A stretch of DNA of 64,000 bases from Fulvia fulva (lineage: Eukaryota; Ascomycota; Dothideomycetes; Mycosphaerellales; Mycosphaerellaceae). The notes beneath the pieces were generated by a model. That model had not been told where the DNA came from. It did not search any database and worked only from the letters and a program-made list of their open reading frames with translations. Shown in pieces: positions 1 through 11,906 of this stretch. Each line of letters begins with the position of its first letter. The first letter of the stretch is position 1. The stretch covers positions 4,650,001 to 4,714,000 of the forward strand of contig NC_063012.1 of assembly GCF_020509005.1 (NCBI RefSeq), written 5' to 3'. The translations under genes and the position numbers were made by a program.

Positions 1-3000
1 TAGAGGTAGGACCGTACGAAGTTAATAAGCTACTTAGAGAGTCCTTTCGACCTTAGGATATAGAGTAGCCGCGGGTATAACACTTAGTCGAAGGCTCCCG
101 ATATGTCTAGACTAAGTAAGGATGCTACCTTGTCCCTATTCTTATACTAGATAGCCTTTACCTAAGAGGTGATAAGTTCTATTACGGATAGCGTCGATCG
201 CTATAGGCGCGTACCTATCTAGGTGTCCGGGAGTAGGGAGTATTCCTCTACCGCCTCGGAGAGTCTCGTTATAACTAGCTTCTTAAGCGCCTTCCTAAGA
301 GTATTAAGGAGCGTAATTAGGCGGTTCGACTTCACCTACGTATAGTCTTCCTTTTACGGCTTACGTAGGACTACTATCGTCGATTATTTAAATACCGTTA
401 GGTAGTATCCGGTCTATAGGTAGGCGTTAAAGATCGCTACGACTACTAGGGCTAGTTAATCTCTATACTTCTTTAGTAGCTCGTTTAGGATCCTATCCGG
501 CTCCGGGGCTTTCTTCGCCGGTAACTTCCTAAGTATAGCGGTAACTTCTCCCTCGGACACCTCCTATAAGACCGCGATACTAGGGGCTAGGGGAGTAGAG
601 CTGTTTATATCGCTTAGATTAGCCTCGACTAGGGGCGGGAAGAACTTACTAGCTAGTAGACGCGCCTTAGCCTCGGGGTCGCTAACCGGGCTACTAGGCG
701 ATTATAGCGCTAGGATCGAGAAGGAGGGGCCCTATATAGGGTCCTATCGGGCCTATTTTGCTAGCTTCTATATCCTCGCTAGCTTACCGGCGATTTCTTC
801 TACTATAGCCCTCTAGCCGATTGCTTTCTCCCTCCGTATTATAGCTTTCTTCTATCAGTATACCTCCCTATATACGTTCAAGGCCTCCTCGCTATAGCTA
901 CTCGTCTATACCCGGCGGGCTCTCCTTACTTCTCTTACTACCGTAGTGTACTTCGGCGTCTAGTATAGTTTAGACTATATCGTTAGTTAGGTAAGCGGAA
1001 CGTGAAGTAAGGTCGCTTTTCTTATTTCGTCTATTAACCCTTAGACTGCCTCGTCTATCTCGTCTTTACTATTATATTGCTACTACGCTATCTAGACTAG
1101 CCTCTCGGAGTTATCGAGGTACGCCTAGATATTAGCCTAGTAGGCCTTTCTCTAGTTTAGCTTAGGGGTTCTCGCTAGTGTGCGTTATATCTATGTCGTA
1201 ATAGAGGTTCTAACTAGTATATAGTCTAACGACGCCTCGAGTTTATGTTCGATCCTATAGTAGGTTACCGTATAGTAGTAGCTATCTAAGATCTAGGAGA
1301 GGTCGATTGTGCCTTAGAGTCCCCCTCTCTCTAGGTATCTAGGTCCTTCGGGGTATTAAGGGCAATTACGTTACTCGCTATTAAGTCGAGTACTTCGTCG
1401 GCTATAGGGTACGGCTATATAAGGCTCTCCTAGGAAGGGTAGTTTATGTTAAAGTCTCCTACTACGATATAGCACCCTTGTCTCTTAAGCGTACTGTCTA
1501 GGTGTCTATAGACCCTAAGGTCGCGGCTAGACCTCGAGGCTAGCGGTTGTATATATAGGTTGTGTATCTAGGTACTACCTACGTAGAGGGAGGTAATATC
1601 GCCCCCGCCTTCTTCGTCTACGTAGTACACTACCTCCTAGTCGGATTCTAGTATGTCCTTACTAATATAGAAGCACGTGCGGGGTTTCCCGTCGCCTCGT
1701 AGGTATGTCGTATAGCCTAGTAACTTATAGGTCGTTAGTCTCTTATAGTGCGGGTTAATCTATAGCTCCTAGATCACTAGGACGTAGTAGACGTACGGGT
1801 CCGCCTCGTATAGGAAATGGTTCTAGACTATATCCTTACTATAGTTAATGTTATACTAGATGATACTAAGCGTATCGAGGCTAGTTATCGGCATCGACAA
1901 TCATTTCCTCTATATCGTCCTATGTCCTACTGCCCTATACGTCCTAGTCTACGCCTATCGGCTATGTACTAAAGGGGAGCCGGGCCTAGTTAGATTCTCT
2001 CGCCGTAGCTAGTAGAGCACGTGGCCTCCCGTACGCCCTAGGTTGCGTATCCTTTATATCGTTCTCGGCCCTAGGGCGCTTATGCCCGACCGCCGCTAGT
2101 TAGTTCCGGTATAGGCTAGCCTTACGGTCGCCGTAGAATCTTAGGGCGACGGTTCTGTTTGTGATTGCCTTGTTTTTCGCTAGTTTCCGCTGTGGGCATT
2201 CCGTACTATACGATAGGTAGTGCCCCGGACAGTTCGCGCACCGTCTCGTAGTTAATATATAGTCCCTAGATATATAGTCTCCTATATAGTTCGAGTAGGC
2301 CTACTTGTTTATATACGTATAGGTTTGGTGTCTATACTGTTAGCATTTGAAGCATTAGAGGACACGAAAGGATAAGGAGTGCTTTTCTACTATCTTGAGG
2401 CTATATTACTAGATTAGGCCTTATTCTATCGCTAGATCCGCCGCTTTCGCGTCTTATAGCTATACTATTAGCGCCGAGGCCTTCTTACCTTCTAGCCATT
2501 TCCTATAGAGCCAAGCCGCCTTCTAGATTAGAGAGTTAAGAGTGACCGGGTTGTCCTCTTAGAGAGCACGTAGGTGACCTTAGTTAGTTAGGTCGAACTC
2601 CTTAGGTATGTCGTAGACTAGGATCGTGAATTACTTCGTTAAGACCTTCGCTAATACCGTAACCTTAGATGCCTACTATAGCTATACCTCTAGGTACCTT
2701 CTAGTAGTAGTAGAGCTAGTATAGATCTATAGAGTACCGTTAGACTATTAGTTCACTACGACCACCCCTAGTTAGTTAATCCGTTAGGCGAGCTCCTTAT
2801 TTAATAGCTTCGTAACTTCGGCCTAGCCTTCCTTTGCTATAATACGGATCGTAACTACATCGTACGTTAGGCGGGGGCCTAGTATCGATACCGCGACCAA
2901 TGCCTAGCTATAGGGGTACCGATTCCGGGTGGCCTTACTAATCGCCTAAGACGTCGTCCTTATTTCTTATTACCCTCGGTAATACGACAGTATAAGCGCG

Positions 3001-3310
3001 GTACCTAGCTAAGTGATTATTACCTATAGAGACCGGTATAGGAGCTAATCGTTAGTTTCTATACTTTTTACGTCCTCTATAAGTTGCTACTAGTTGTCTT
3101 AGGGGAGCTTTGCCTATAGAGCCGTAGGCGCCGTTAGTACCGTAGCCTAGGCTACTATTACCTAGGAGTTGCCTAATATAGCTAGGCACCTCCGGGGCGT
3201 TTAGAGCTGAAGAAATAGGGTAAAGAGAACTTCAAGCTGTCTAGATTAAATAAGGTAGAACTCCCTTAATCCTAGGGGCAGTGGCCTGCTTTATAGATCG
3301 TTAGAATTCT
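1..3310 (-). mobile_element. RIP-saturated Tad1-like LINE, 5' part, cut by window edge
   Basis: The reverse complement follows the LINE at 6897-11893 and its copy at ~18110-23008 base for base, apart from CA/TG to TA changes. Reading right to left it covers the 5' leader (~3280-3310), ORF1 with three zinc knuckles (~1950-3180; knuckles ~2200-2350), the endonuclease (~1150-1900) and the reverse transcriptase up to the segment that corresponds to about 10300 in the less mutated copy. The 3' part lies outside the window. Every long frame is broken by TAG/TAA. The leader resembles the relatives only to about 3310, where gypsy sequence begins; no target duplication could be read because the other end is missing. 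Confidence 0.85.
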
Positions 3311-3499
3311 CGTAGAATTAGTTTAGCTAATAGTTTGCTATTTAACTACCTAGTTTTATCCTAAAATCCTTGTCTAGTAAACCCGTTGTCTAGACTAAAC
3401 TTCGAGGAGGAGTACCGTTTATCTACTCGATCTTAGAAATTCTTAAGCTATAGTTTACTAGTATACTCTCTTAAGAACGTAACGGCACCGCTATAGCTA

Positions 3500-6400
3500 A
3501 TACTAAGTCCGAAGATTAGTAGGAGCTATAGTATAGAAGATATATATACCTTAGTAAGGGACTACTACCGGTATTAGCGTAGAAGGGTAATACTCTAGTA
3601 GTAGCTAATATATAATTGTTAGTAGTAAATTCGGTAAGTAGTAACTAATCAACCTAATTATCTTAGGCGTAGTTAATATAGGCCCTAAGGTAACGTTCTA
3701 TAACCTTATTCGTGTTTTTAGACTATCTATCGGATTCTAGGTAAAAGGCCGTCGACAGTCGTTATTAAATACCGAGTAGAGAGTAAACTCGTCTCTAGAA
3801 CGTAGACGTCTACTAGGAGCCCCAATCCGAGACGATACTCTTAGGAATACTATAGCGTACAAAGATATAGCGGATAAAGATATATACGATATATAGGCGT
3901 CTATCTGTAGTACTAGAATTAGGTATCTCTCCTTAGTAAGCCTATCCGTAACTATAAGGACGTTCTTATACGTTTGTCTATCGGTTAAGCTCTTACTTAC
4001 GGGCAAATCTATAACGAAGTTAATAGCGATATCCTCCTATACTCCGAAGGGTACCGGTAATAGTATAAGGAGGCCATAATACTACTAATTTAACGGAACC
4101 GTTATTCTATATATAATATAATTACGGACGAATCTCTTAATCGTTTATACTTTACGTAGCTAGAGGTAGTATCTACTAATCAACTCGAATGTCTTCTTAC
4201 GGCCGAGATGCCTAGCCGCGGGTATATCGTAGAAACGTTTCGTAATTAGAGTACGAAGTTCTACTACGCTAGTAACTTCTAGGATAAATAAGCTATATCC
4301 TCCGTAGGCGTTCTTTATATAGATTATACTATCTTCTACTTTAGACGTACAATCGTCGATCTTATGTTTACGTTATAGGGGTACTTACTAGTTCTAGGAT
4401 AGCTATTATATAGTAGCCTAAACGGTCTCTTCGTTATATAGAGCCTTGACTTATATAAGTAAATCCTACTATACTACCTACTACGCTACCTCCCCCTCCC
4501 GTAGCTCGCTTGAATTGAGCTTAATATCGAGGCGAGCGGGCGGTAGGATAACCTAGCTCTAATGCTATAGACGTAGATCGCTTAGATCCGACGGTAGATC
4601 TTACGATCGTCTAGTAAGACTATTAGGCTTTATGCTCTATATACCTAGACGATAGGTAATTTTGAATACGAACTGTACTAGGAACTATACCTAGCGTGCC
4701 TATCGTCTATTAAGTTGTTTCGTACTTATAAAGTATTCTAGGTTCTTATGATCGGAGTAGATAATAACGGGATTATTATCTATATCCTTCGTATTCTCGA
4801 AATCGGTATCTATATTATCGTCTAAGTTAACGGTGAGCTTAGGTCTCTATTCTTCGAAGGCAAGGACGATAGCTAATAGTTCCTTATCGTAAATCTCGTA
4901 GTTATACTCCTATAGTAATATCTTCTTAGATATATATACTACCGGTCTCTAGACGTCTCCGTATTTCTATAAAATTACTACCGTAGTAACGAAATCTAAG
5001 GCATCTGTTTCGACTATAGTTTCTAACCCTAGTACAAAGTATACGAGTACCGTATCCGTTAAGAATGCATCTTTTAATCCTTAGAAGGCTGCTTCGCATT
5101 CTGTTATCTAAACGAATAGTATCGGTTTACTATTCTTACTAGTCTTTATTAAATTCGTAAGGGGTATATAGATTTTAGAGAAGTTCTATATAAACCTTTA
5201 ATAGAAGTTTCCGAACCTAAGGAATGCTTATATATCCTTTAGGCATGTTAGAGTAAGCTAGTTCCTAACTACGTCGACCTTTTCTAGGTCTATACGGATA
5301 CCGTCGACTCTATTGAGAATATGCAGGTCATAGGGTCAACATTGAGTGCTTAGGGGGATTAGTAATCAGGGCTTGCTAGTCAAGTCCTGAGTACAGCTGT
5401 CCCTCCTAAAACACCTACACCAACACCGGCGATACTGTATATAGATACACGCTATCCCATTAGGTCCTTCTTCGTCTTTTGTGTGATCCGCCGTCTTCCA
5501 CTGCTGCGCAACTCGTACCTGTTTAACAGACTCCTATAATAACACTAAGGTACTTCGTCTCTGTTTAGTAGAACTCGTATTTGTCGATATCTAATTATAG
5601 GCCGGCTTGAGGTATACGTTATAGCACTTTACGTACGTATTATATATGTTCCTCGAATATATCGCTAAAGATCAGGATATTATCTAGGTATACTAAATAG
5701 AAGTCATTAAGATACTCCCTAAGCGTATCGTTAATATATAATTAGAATGTTCCTAGAGCATTATATAGGCCGAAAGGCATTACTATATACGCGAATTGAC
5801 TTTAGTAAGTACTAAACGTAGTTTTCTATTCGTAGCCCTCCGTAATACAAATACGGTTAAAGGTAGAGATAATATCGAGTTTAGTGAAGTACTTCTTCCT
5901 ATTTAGGCGGTTTAGCGTTTCTTAGAATAGCGGTACTAGGTATCTACTTTTGACCGTAAGGGCGTTAAGAGCTCTATAGTCGATATAGACCCGTAGACCG
6001 CCGCCTAGTTTACGTATAATTAGTACTAGTATAGAAGCAGGGCTCGTACTTCGTTATATCGCTCTAGATTATAGCTAATTATCGACCTACTTCTTAATTA
6101 CCTTATTCTCGCGAGACGACATTACGTATAGCCGCTTGAAAGGAGGTGACTTAGTTTCGTCTTTAAGGTGTATTTTATAGTCTTTACTAGGGCGGTAAGG
6201 TAGGATCTTCGATATATCCTAACGGTTAAAATAGTCCTTGAAATCGTATAGTTCCTAGGGTAAGTAGACCTTAGTATCTTAGTCCTTGTCTTTACCTTTT
6301 ATAAATCTGTCGAAGTCGCTATTCACTATTATTATATATACTATTAAGGGGTTTACTAACTATACCTTTCGAAGGTTTATAGCGTAGAGCCTAGTAGGAT

Positions 6401-6896
6401 CGAAGTCTTACCTAGTCGCTACTATTACGTAGGCTCGTAATAGATTAGCGTAGTACTTCTAACTAGGTAGTATAATCTATATTATATAGACTTCCGCTCC
6501 TTTCTTACGAGCTAGTTCTACTACGTAGGCCGCGTAGATTTTACGATATCGATCTCTAGTTCTAGTTTAACAACTCGTTACTTTTGTTTCGTATATCGGT
6601 ACGGTCGCTTTAACGTCTTAACGCCGTCTACCGGTAACGGTTATCGAGTATATATACGGAAGTTATCCTCTTCGTCCTCGAGCGTCGTATAGAACTATAG
6701 TTAGGGTATATACTTAGGTAACGATAGCGTAGGAGCGGTAACTTCGTCAGAGTTATCTTCTACTATTAGCGGTCGATAATTGCCTAATAGTACTAGCGTA
6801 GCTAGATAGTTAATAGACTATACTATTAGGTGCCTATTAGACCTCTAGTTTGCCTTATAGGTACGGCATTCTAAATGATTCATTATTATAATGCCC
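3500..6896 (-). pseudogene. gypsy pol remnant: RT, RNase H, integrase
   Basis: Read on the minus strand through RIP stops. Around 5550-6200 lies the RT: the palm segment ends in a block like AGL-LDIDKYEF (5545-5610), directly interrupted by the solo LTR, and resumes as VDGIRIDLEKV. Around 4880-4960 the RNase H block ending NYEIYDKELLAI is visible. At 3737-4006 an open stretch carries the integrase core region (VTDRLTKERY). All are recognisable against the intact gypsy pol at 51366-55508. Non-functional: dense TAG/TAA from CAG, CAA and TGG. Confidence 0.8.
5311..5528 (+). repeat. solo LTR of a Ty1/copia-type element
   Basis: A 218-bp block rich in ordinary CA/TG lies inside RIP-saturated gypsy RT. 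It starts TATTGAGAATATG (TG mutated to TA) and ends GTACCTGTTTAACA. It is flanked by a direct 5-bp duplication, gactc, at 5306-5310 and 5529-5533. Removing LTR plus one duplication restores the gypsy reading frame across the site (IIGVDGIRID). The sequence is homologous to the copia LTR at 24790-25023 (opposite strand), which also defines its orientation, and its 3' end matches the solo LTR at 25716-25951. At 218 bp it may be too short to be a RIP target, or it may have arrived after RIP of its host. Confidence 0.9.
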
Positions 6897-7137
6897 ATAA
6901 CTAAGTATTTATCGATATCATTCTCGGAAGAGGGAATCATCGATCTCTGCGCCAAAACACGACACATTCGAAAGCTCTTATCAAGGCCATTCCAACGATA
7001 TAAAAAGCAGGCCACTGCCCCTAGGACTGAGGGAGTTCTACCTCATTCAATCTGGACAGCTTGAAGCTCTCTTCACCCTGTTTCTTCAGCTCCAAACGCC
7101 GCGGAGGTGTCTAGCTACATTAGGCAACTCCTAGGCA

Positions 7138-8415
7138 ATGGCAGCCCAGGCTACGGCACTAACGGCGCCTACGGCCCTATAGGCGAAGCCCCCCTAAGAC
7201 AACTGGCAGCAACTTATAGAGGACGCAAAAAGCATAGAAACTAACGATCAGCTCCCTTACCGGTCTCTACAGGTAATGATCACTCAGCTACGCACGGCGC
7301 TTGTACTGTCGTATTACCGAGGGCAACAAGAAATGAGGACGACGTCCTAGGCGATTAGCAAGGCCACCCGGAATCAACACCCCTATAGCTAGGCATCGGT
7401 CGCGGCATCGATACCAGGCCCCCGCCTAACGCACGATGCAGTTACGATCCGCATTGCAGCAAAGGAAGACTAGGCCGAAGTTGCGAAGCTATCGAACAAG
7501 GAGCTCGCCCAACGAATCAACTAACTAGGGGTGGTCGTAGTGAACCAACAGTCTAACGGCACTCTACAGATCTATACTAGCTCTGCTACTGCTAGGAGGC
7601 ACCTAGAGGCACAGCCACAGTGGGCATCTAAGGTTGCGGCATTAGCGAAGGTCTCAACGAAACAATTCACGATCCTAGTCCACGACATGCCTAAGGAGTT
7701 TGACCTAACCAACCAGGGTCACCTACGCGCTCTCCAAGAGGACAACCCGGTCACTCTTAACTCTCCAATCCAGAAGGCGACTTGGCTCCATAGGAAATGG
7801 CCAGAAGGCAAGAAGGCCTCGGCGCTAATAGTATGGCTACAAGACGCGAAAGCGGCGGATCTAGCGATAGAACAAGGCCTGGTCTGGCAATACAGCCTCA
7901 AGACAGTAGAAAAGCACTCCTCATCCTTTCGTGTCCTCCAATGCTTCAAATGCCAACAGTATGGACACCAAACCTACACGTGCACAAACAAGCAGGCCTG
8001 CTCGAACTGTGTAGGAGACCATATGTCTAGGGACTGTACATCGACTACGAGACGGTGCGCGAACTGTCCGGGGCACCACCCATCGTATAGTGCGGAATGC
8101 CCACAGCGGAAACTAGCGAAAAACAAGGCAATCACAAACAGAACCGTCGCCCCAAGATTCTACGGCGACCGTGAGGCTAGCCCACACCGGAACCAACTAG
8201 CGGCGGTCGGGCACAAGCGCCCTAGGGCCGAGAACGATGTAAAGGATGCGTAGCCTAGGGCGTACGGGAGGCCACGTGCTCTGCTAGCTGCGGCGAGGGA
8301 ATCTAACCAGGCCCGGCTCCCCTTTAGTACACAGCCGATAGGCGTAGACCAGGACGCACAGGGCAGTAGGACACAGGACGATACAGAGGAAATGATTGTC
8401 GATGCCGATGACTAG
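7138..8415 (+). pseudogene. LINE ORF1 (Gag-like, three zinc knuckles), nonsense-mutated
   Basis: Nucleic-acid-binding protein of the LINE ribonucleoprotein. The frame begins ATG 7138 and runs to TAG 8413-8415 (426 codons including the stop). Near the C-terminal half are three knuckles: CFKCQQYGHQTYTC (CX2CX4HX4C), CSNCVGDHMSRDC (CX2CX3HX4C) and a looser CX2C...H...C (7945-8090). Interruptions: six stops before 7531 (the first TAG at 7180) and TAG at 8251-8253. All are one C-to-T at CpA or G-to-A at TpG from CAG, CAA or TGG; the copy at ~19370 still has CAA where this one has TAG 8251. Start choice: first ATG of the frame, after about 240 bp of leader. Confidence 0.85.
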
Positions 8416-11400
8416 CCTCGACACGCTTAGCATTATCCAGTATAACGTCAACTATAGCAAGGATATAGTCCAGAACCATTTCCTACACGAGGCGGACCCG
8501 CGCGTCCACCACGTCCTTGCAATCCAGGAGCCATGGATTAACCCGCACCATAAGAGACCAACGACCTGCAAGTCACTAGGCTACACGACATGCCTACGAG
8601 GCGACGGCAGACCCCGCACGTGCTTCTATGTCAGCAAGGACATACTAGAATCCGACTGGGAGGTAGTGTACTACGCAGACGAAGAAGGCGGGGGCGATAT
8701 TACCTCCCTCCACGTGGGTAGCACCTGGATACACAACCTATACATGCAACCGCCAGCCTCGAGGTCTAGCCGCGACCTAGGGGTCTGCAGACACCTAGAC
8801 AGTGCGCTCAAGAGACAAGGGTGCCACATCGTAGTAGGAGACTTCAACATACACCACCCTTCCTGGGAAAGCCTTATGCAGCCGCACCCTATAGCCGACG
8901 AAGTACTCGACTTGATGGCGAGCAACGTAATTGCCCTCAATACCCCGAAGGACCTGGGCACCTGGAAGAGAGGGGGACTCCAAGGCACGATCGACCTCTC
9001 CTGGATCTCAGATAGCCACTACCACACGGTAACCTACTGTGGGATCGAACATGAACTCGAGGCGTCGTCAGACCACATGCCAGTCAGGACCTCTATTGCG
9101 ACACAGATACAACGCACACCAGCGAGAACCCCTAAGCCAAACTGGGGAAAGGCCCACTGGGCCAACATCTAGGCGTACCTCGATGACTCCAAGAGGCTAG
9201 TCCAGATCGCGCAGCAGCAATACAACAGTAAAGACGAGATAGACGAAGCAGTCCAGGGGTTGACAGACGAAATAAGAAAAGCGACCTCACTTCACGTTCC
9301 GCTTGCCCAACCAACGACATGGTCCAAACCATACTGGACGCCGGAGTGCACTGCGGTAGTAAGAGAAGCAAGGAGAGCCCGCCGGGTGTGGACGAGCAGC
9401 CATAGCGAGGAGGCCTGGAACGTATATAGGGAGGCATGCCAACAGAAGAAAGCCATAATACGGAGGGAGAAAGCAGTCGGCTGGAGGGCCACAGTGGAAG
9501 AAATCGCCGGCAAGCCAGAGAGCATGTGGAAGCTAGCGAAATGGGCCCGACAGGACCCTACACAGGGCCCCTCCTTCTCTATCCCAGCGCTACAATCGCC
9601 TAGTGGCCCGGTTAGCGACCCCGAGGCCAAGGCGCGTCTACTGGCTAGCAAGTTCTTCCCACCCCCAGTCGAGGCTGATCTAAGCGACATAAACAGCTCT
9701 ACTCCCCTAGCCCCTAGCATCGCGGTCCAACAGGAGGTGTCCGAGGGAGAAGTTACCGCTGTGCTGAGGAAGTTGCCGGCGAAGAAAGCCCCGGGGCCGG
9801 ATGGGATCCCAAACGAGCTACTAAAGAAGTGTAGAGATCAACTAGCCCCAGCAGTTGCAGCGATCTTCAACGCCTGCCTACAGACCGGATACCACCCGAT
9901 AGCTTTTAAACAATCGACGACAGTGGTCCTACGCAAGCCGCAGAAGGAAGACTATACGCAGGTGAAGTCGTACCGCCCAATTGCGCTCCTTAATACTCTT
10001 GGGAAGGCGCTTGAGAAGCTGGTTGCAACGAGACTCTCCGAGGCGGCAGAGGAACACTCCCTACTCCCGGACACCCAGATGGGTGCGCGCCCATAGCGAT
10101 CGACGCTATCCGCGATGGAACTTATCACCTCTCAGGTAAAGGCCATCTGGTATAAGAATAGGGACAAGGTGGCTTCCTTACTTAGCCTAGACATATCGGG
10201 AGCCTTCGACTACGTGTCACACCCGCGGCTTCTCTACATCCTAAGGTCGAAAGGACTCCCTGAGTGGCTTGTCAACTTCGTACGGTCCTACCTCCAAAAC
10301 CGCAGTACGTCGATCCTAGTCGGCCAGTACAGAAGCCCATTTCAAGCAGTCCACACTGGAATCCCGCAAGGCTCAACGCTAGCACCTATTCTGTTCCTCT
10401 TCTTTATGGCGACGCTGCTCCCAGCCCTAGAATCCCAGAACACCGCTGCGAGCGGCTTCGTAGACGACACAAACATCCTAGCGTGGTCTTCCTCGACTAA
10501 GGAGAACTGTAGGCTACTAGAAGAGAAGCACAAGATCTGCGAGGACTGGGCTAGGAGGCACGGGGCTCGGTTTGCCCTAGAAAAGTACAATCTGATACAC
10601 TTTACGCGCCGGCCACGGTTCCACAATATGCAAGCTTCTATCCAGATACAGGGGCACACGACTAACCCGGCAAATCAGCTCAGGATCCTCGGACTATGGG
10701 TGGACCCGGCGCTACGGTGGAGGAAGCACGTACAGGCAATATTACGGAAAGCTGAACAGAATATGGCATCATGCCAGAGGCTCACTGCGTCCACATGGGG
10801 GGCGGACTTCCGGCAGTCACGACTTCTATATACGGCTATTGTACGGCCAGTCCTTACCTATGGCAGCCAAGTGTGGTCCTTAGGCGAGAGGGCCTGCCCA
10901 TCGAAGGGACTCGTCGCGCCGCTAGCGAAGATCCAAAACCAATGCCTAAGGAAGGTCACCGGGGCATATAAGTCGACACTAACGAGGATGCTTGAGCACG
11001 AGACCGCTATACCGCCGATCGACCTATACATCCAGGGACTACGGACCTCCTACTTAGGCAAGTCGGCACAGTACCCAGTACAGAAGGTCATCGCCAGTGC
11101 TGTCGCAAGGGCCCGCGAATCAGTACCAGCGCATAAGGGCATTCGACCCGGAAACGAGCCGAACTACCGGGCAAGGGACGAACAGCTAGCAACACAATGG
11201 GAAGGTGAGAAATCGTTTGTAGAGCAACTATGGAAAGAGAGGTGGAACAACCAGGTTGTAGGGCATAGTGGACGCCCTCAGCCAGCGGGACAACCTAAGG
11301 AATGGTCAGCTACAAAATCCGCGGTCAAGCACCCCCCGAAGCTCATCCACTACCGCCTTACGAGGGCACAGAGTAGCATAGCAACCTAACTGCGAAGCGA

Positions 11401-11719
11401 ACACATCGGCCTCCAGGGGTACCTATCATGGAGGAAGGTTCCAGGATACACGAATACTAGCTGCCCCTGCGGCTATCGCTCCCAGAACGTACGGCACGCA
11501 CTCCTCGTCTGTCCGAGGTGGTCGCTAGGAAGGGGGGAGTGGATGGCAAAGGCGAGGAACCGGACGATTGGGGCACTTCTTAACAACGCTGAAGACCTAC
11601 GGCGCATTACGAACTGGATACTAGAGAAGGGCTGGCTAGAACAGTACCGCCTAGTAGGAACAGTGCAGGAAGAGAGGACACGACGCAGCGCGACGAGACC
11701 GGCTGGGAGCGGGGGCTAA
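8402..11719 (+). pseudogene. LINE ORF2: endonuclease-reverse transcriptase, three in-frame stops
   Basis: Polyprotein that nicks the target and copies the LINE RNA. One frame of 1106 codons including the stop from ATG 8402 to TAA 11717. The APE-type endonuclease (about residues 10-240) shows IQEPW, VVGDFNIHHPSW and SDHMPVR. The RT (about 400-720) shows PGPDGIPNELL, the PQGSTLAPILF block and the catalytic FVDD (10459-10470). A C-terminal cysteine-histidine motif (CPCGYRSQNVRHALLVC) follows. Stops at 9170-9172 (TAG), 10094-10096 (TAG) and 11387-11389 (TAA) are each explained by CAG/CAA to TAG/TAA. ORF2 starts 14 bp inside ORF1 in another frame, with a second ATG at 8408. No RNase H domain recognised. 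Confidence 0.88.
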
Positions 11720-11893
11720 CGGGGTAGTGACATGGACTACGTACGTTCAGAGGGAAAGCTAAACTAGACAAGGAGTAGTCGGGGGCGGGAAGGGTTTTCA
11801 CCTATTCGGGTTTCCCTTTGTACATAACAATAGATATATACCTGCATAGGCCGGATAGGGTCCTAGAACAGGGGAATGACAAATCTATCTATC
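11720..11893 (+). other. LINE 3' UTR and ATCT-repeat tail
   Basis: Follows the ORF2 stop and ends in gacaaatctatctatct directly before the right 13-bp duplication. The saturated copy ends at the same place with an AATCT variant (22988-23008), and the LINEs at 15909 and 36925 also end in ATCT/GATA repeats. Such short repeat tails take the place of poly(A) in some LINE families. Confidence 0.8.
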
Positions 11894-11906
11894 TATTATA
11901 ATGCCC

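Larger units (their letters stand above)
6897..11893 (+). mobile_element. full-length Tad1-like LINE, lightly RIPed
   Basis: A 5.0-kb element flanked by a perfect 13-bp duplication, tattataatgccc, at 6884-6896 and 11894-11906. Order: 5' leader (6897-7137), ORF1 (7138-8415), ORF2 (8402-11719), 3' UTR, and a short ATCT-repeat tail. It interrupts the gypsy protease region; the gypsy frame resumes across the duplication. Unlike its copies at 1-3310 and ~18110-23008 it keeps most CA/TG, so it is the youngest or least exposed member of the family here. I see no RNase H domain after the RT, unlike canonical Tad, so the clade name is approximate. Confidence 0.93.
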
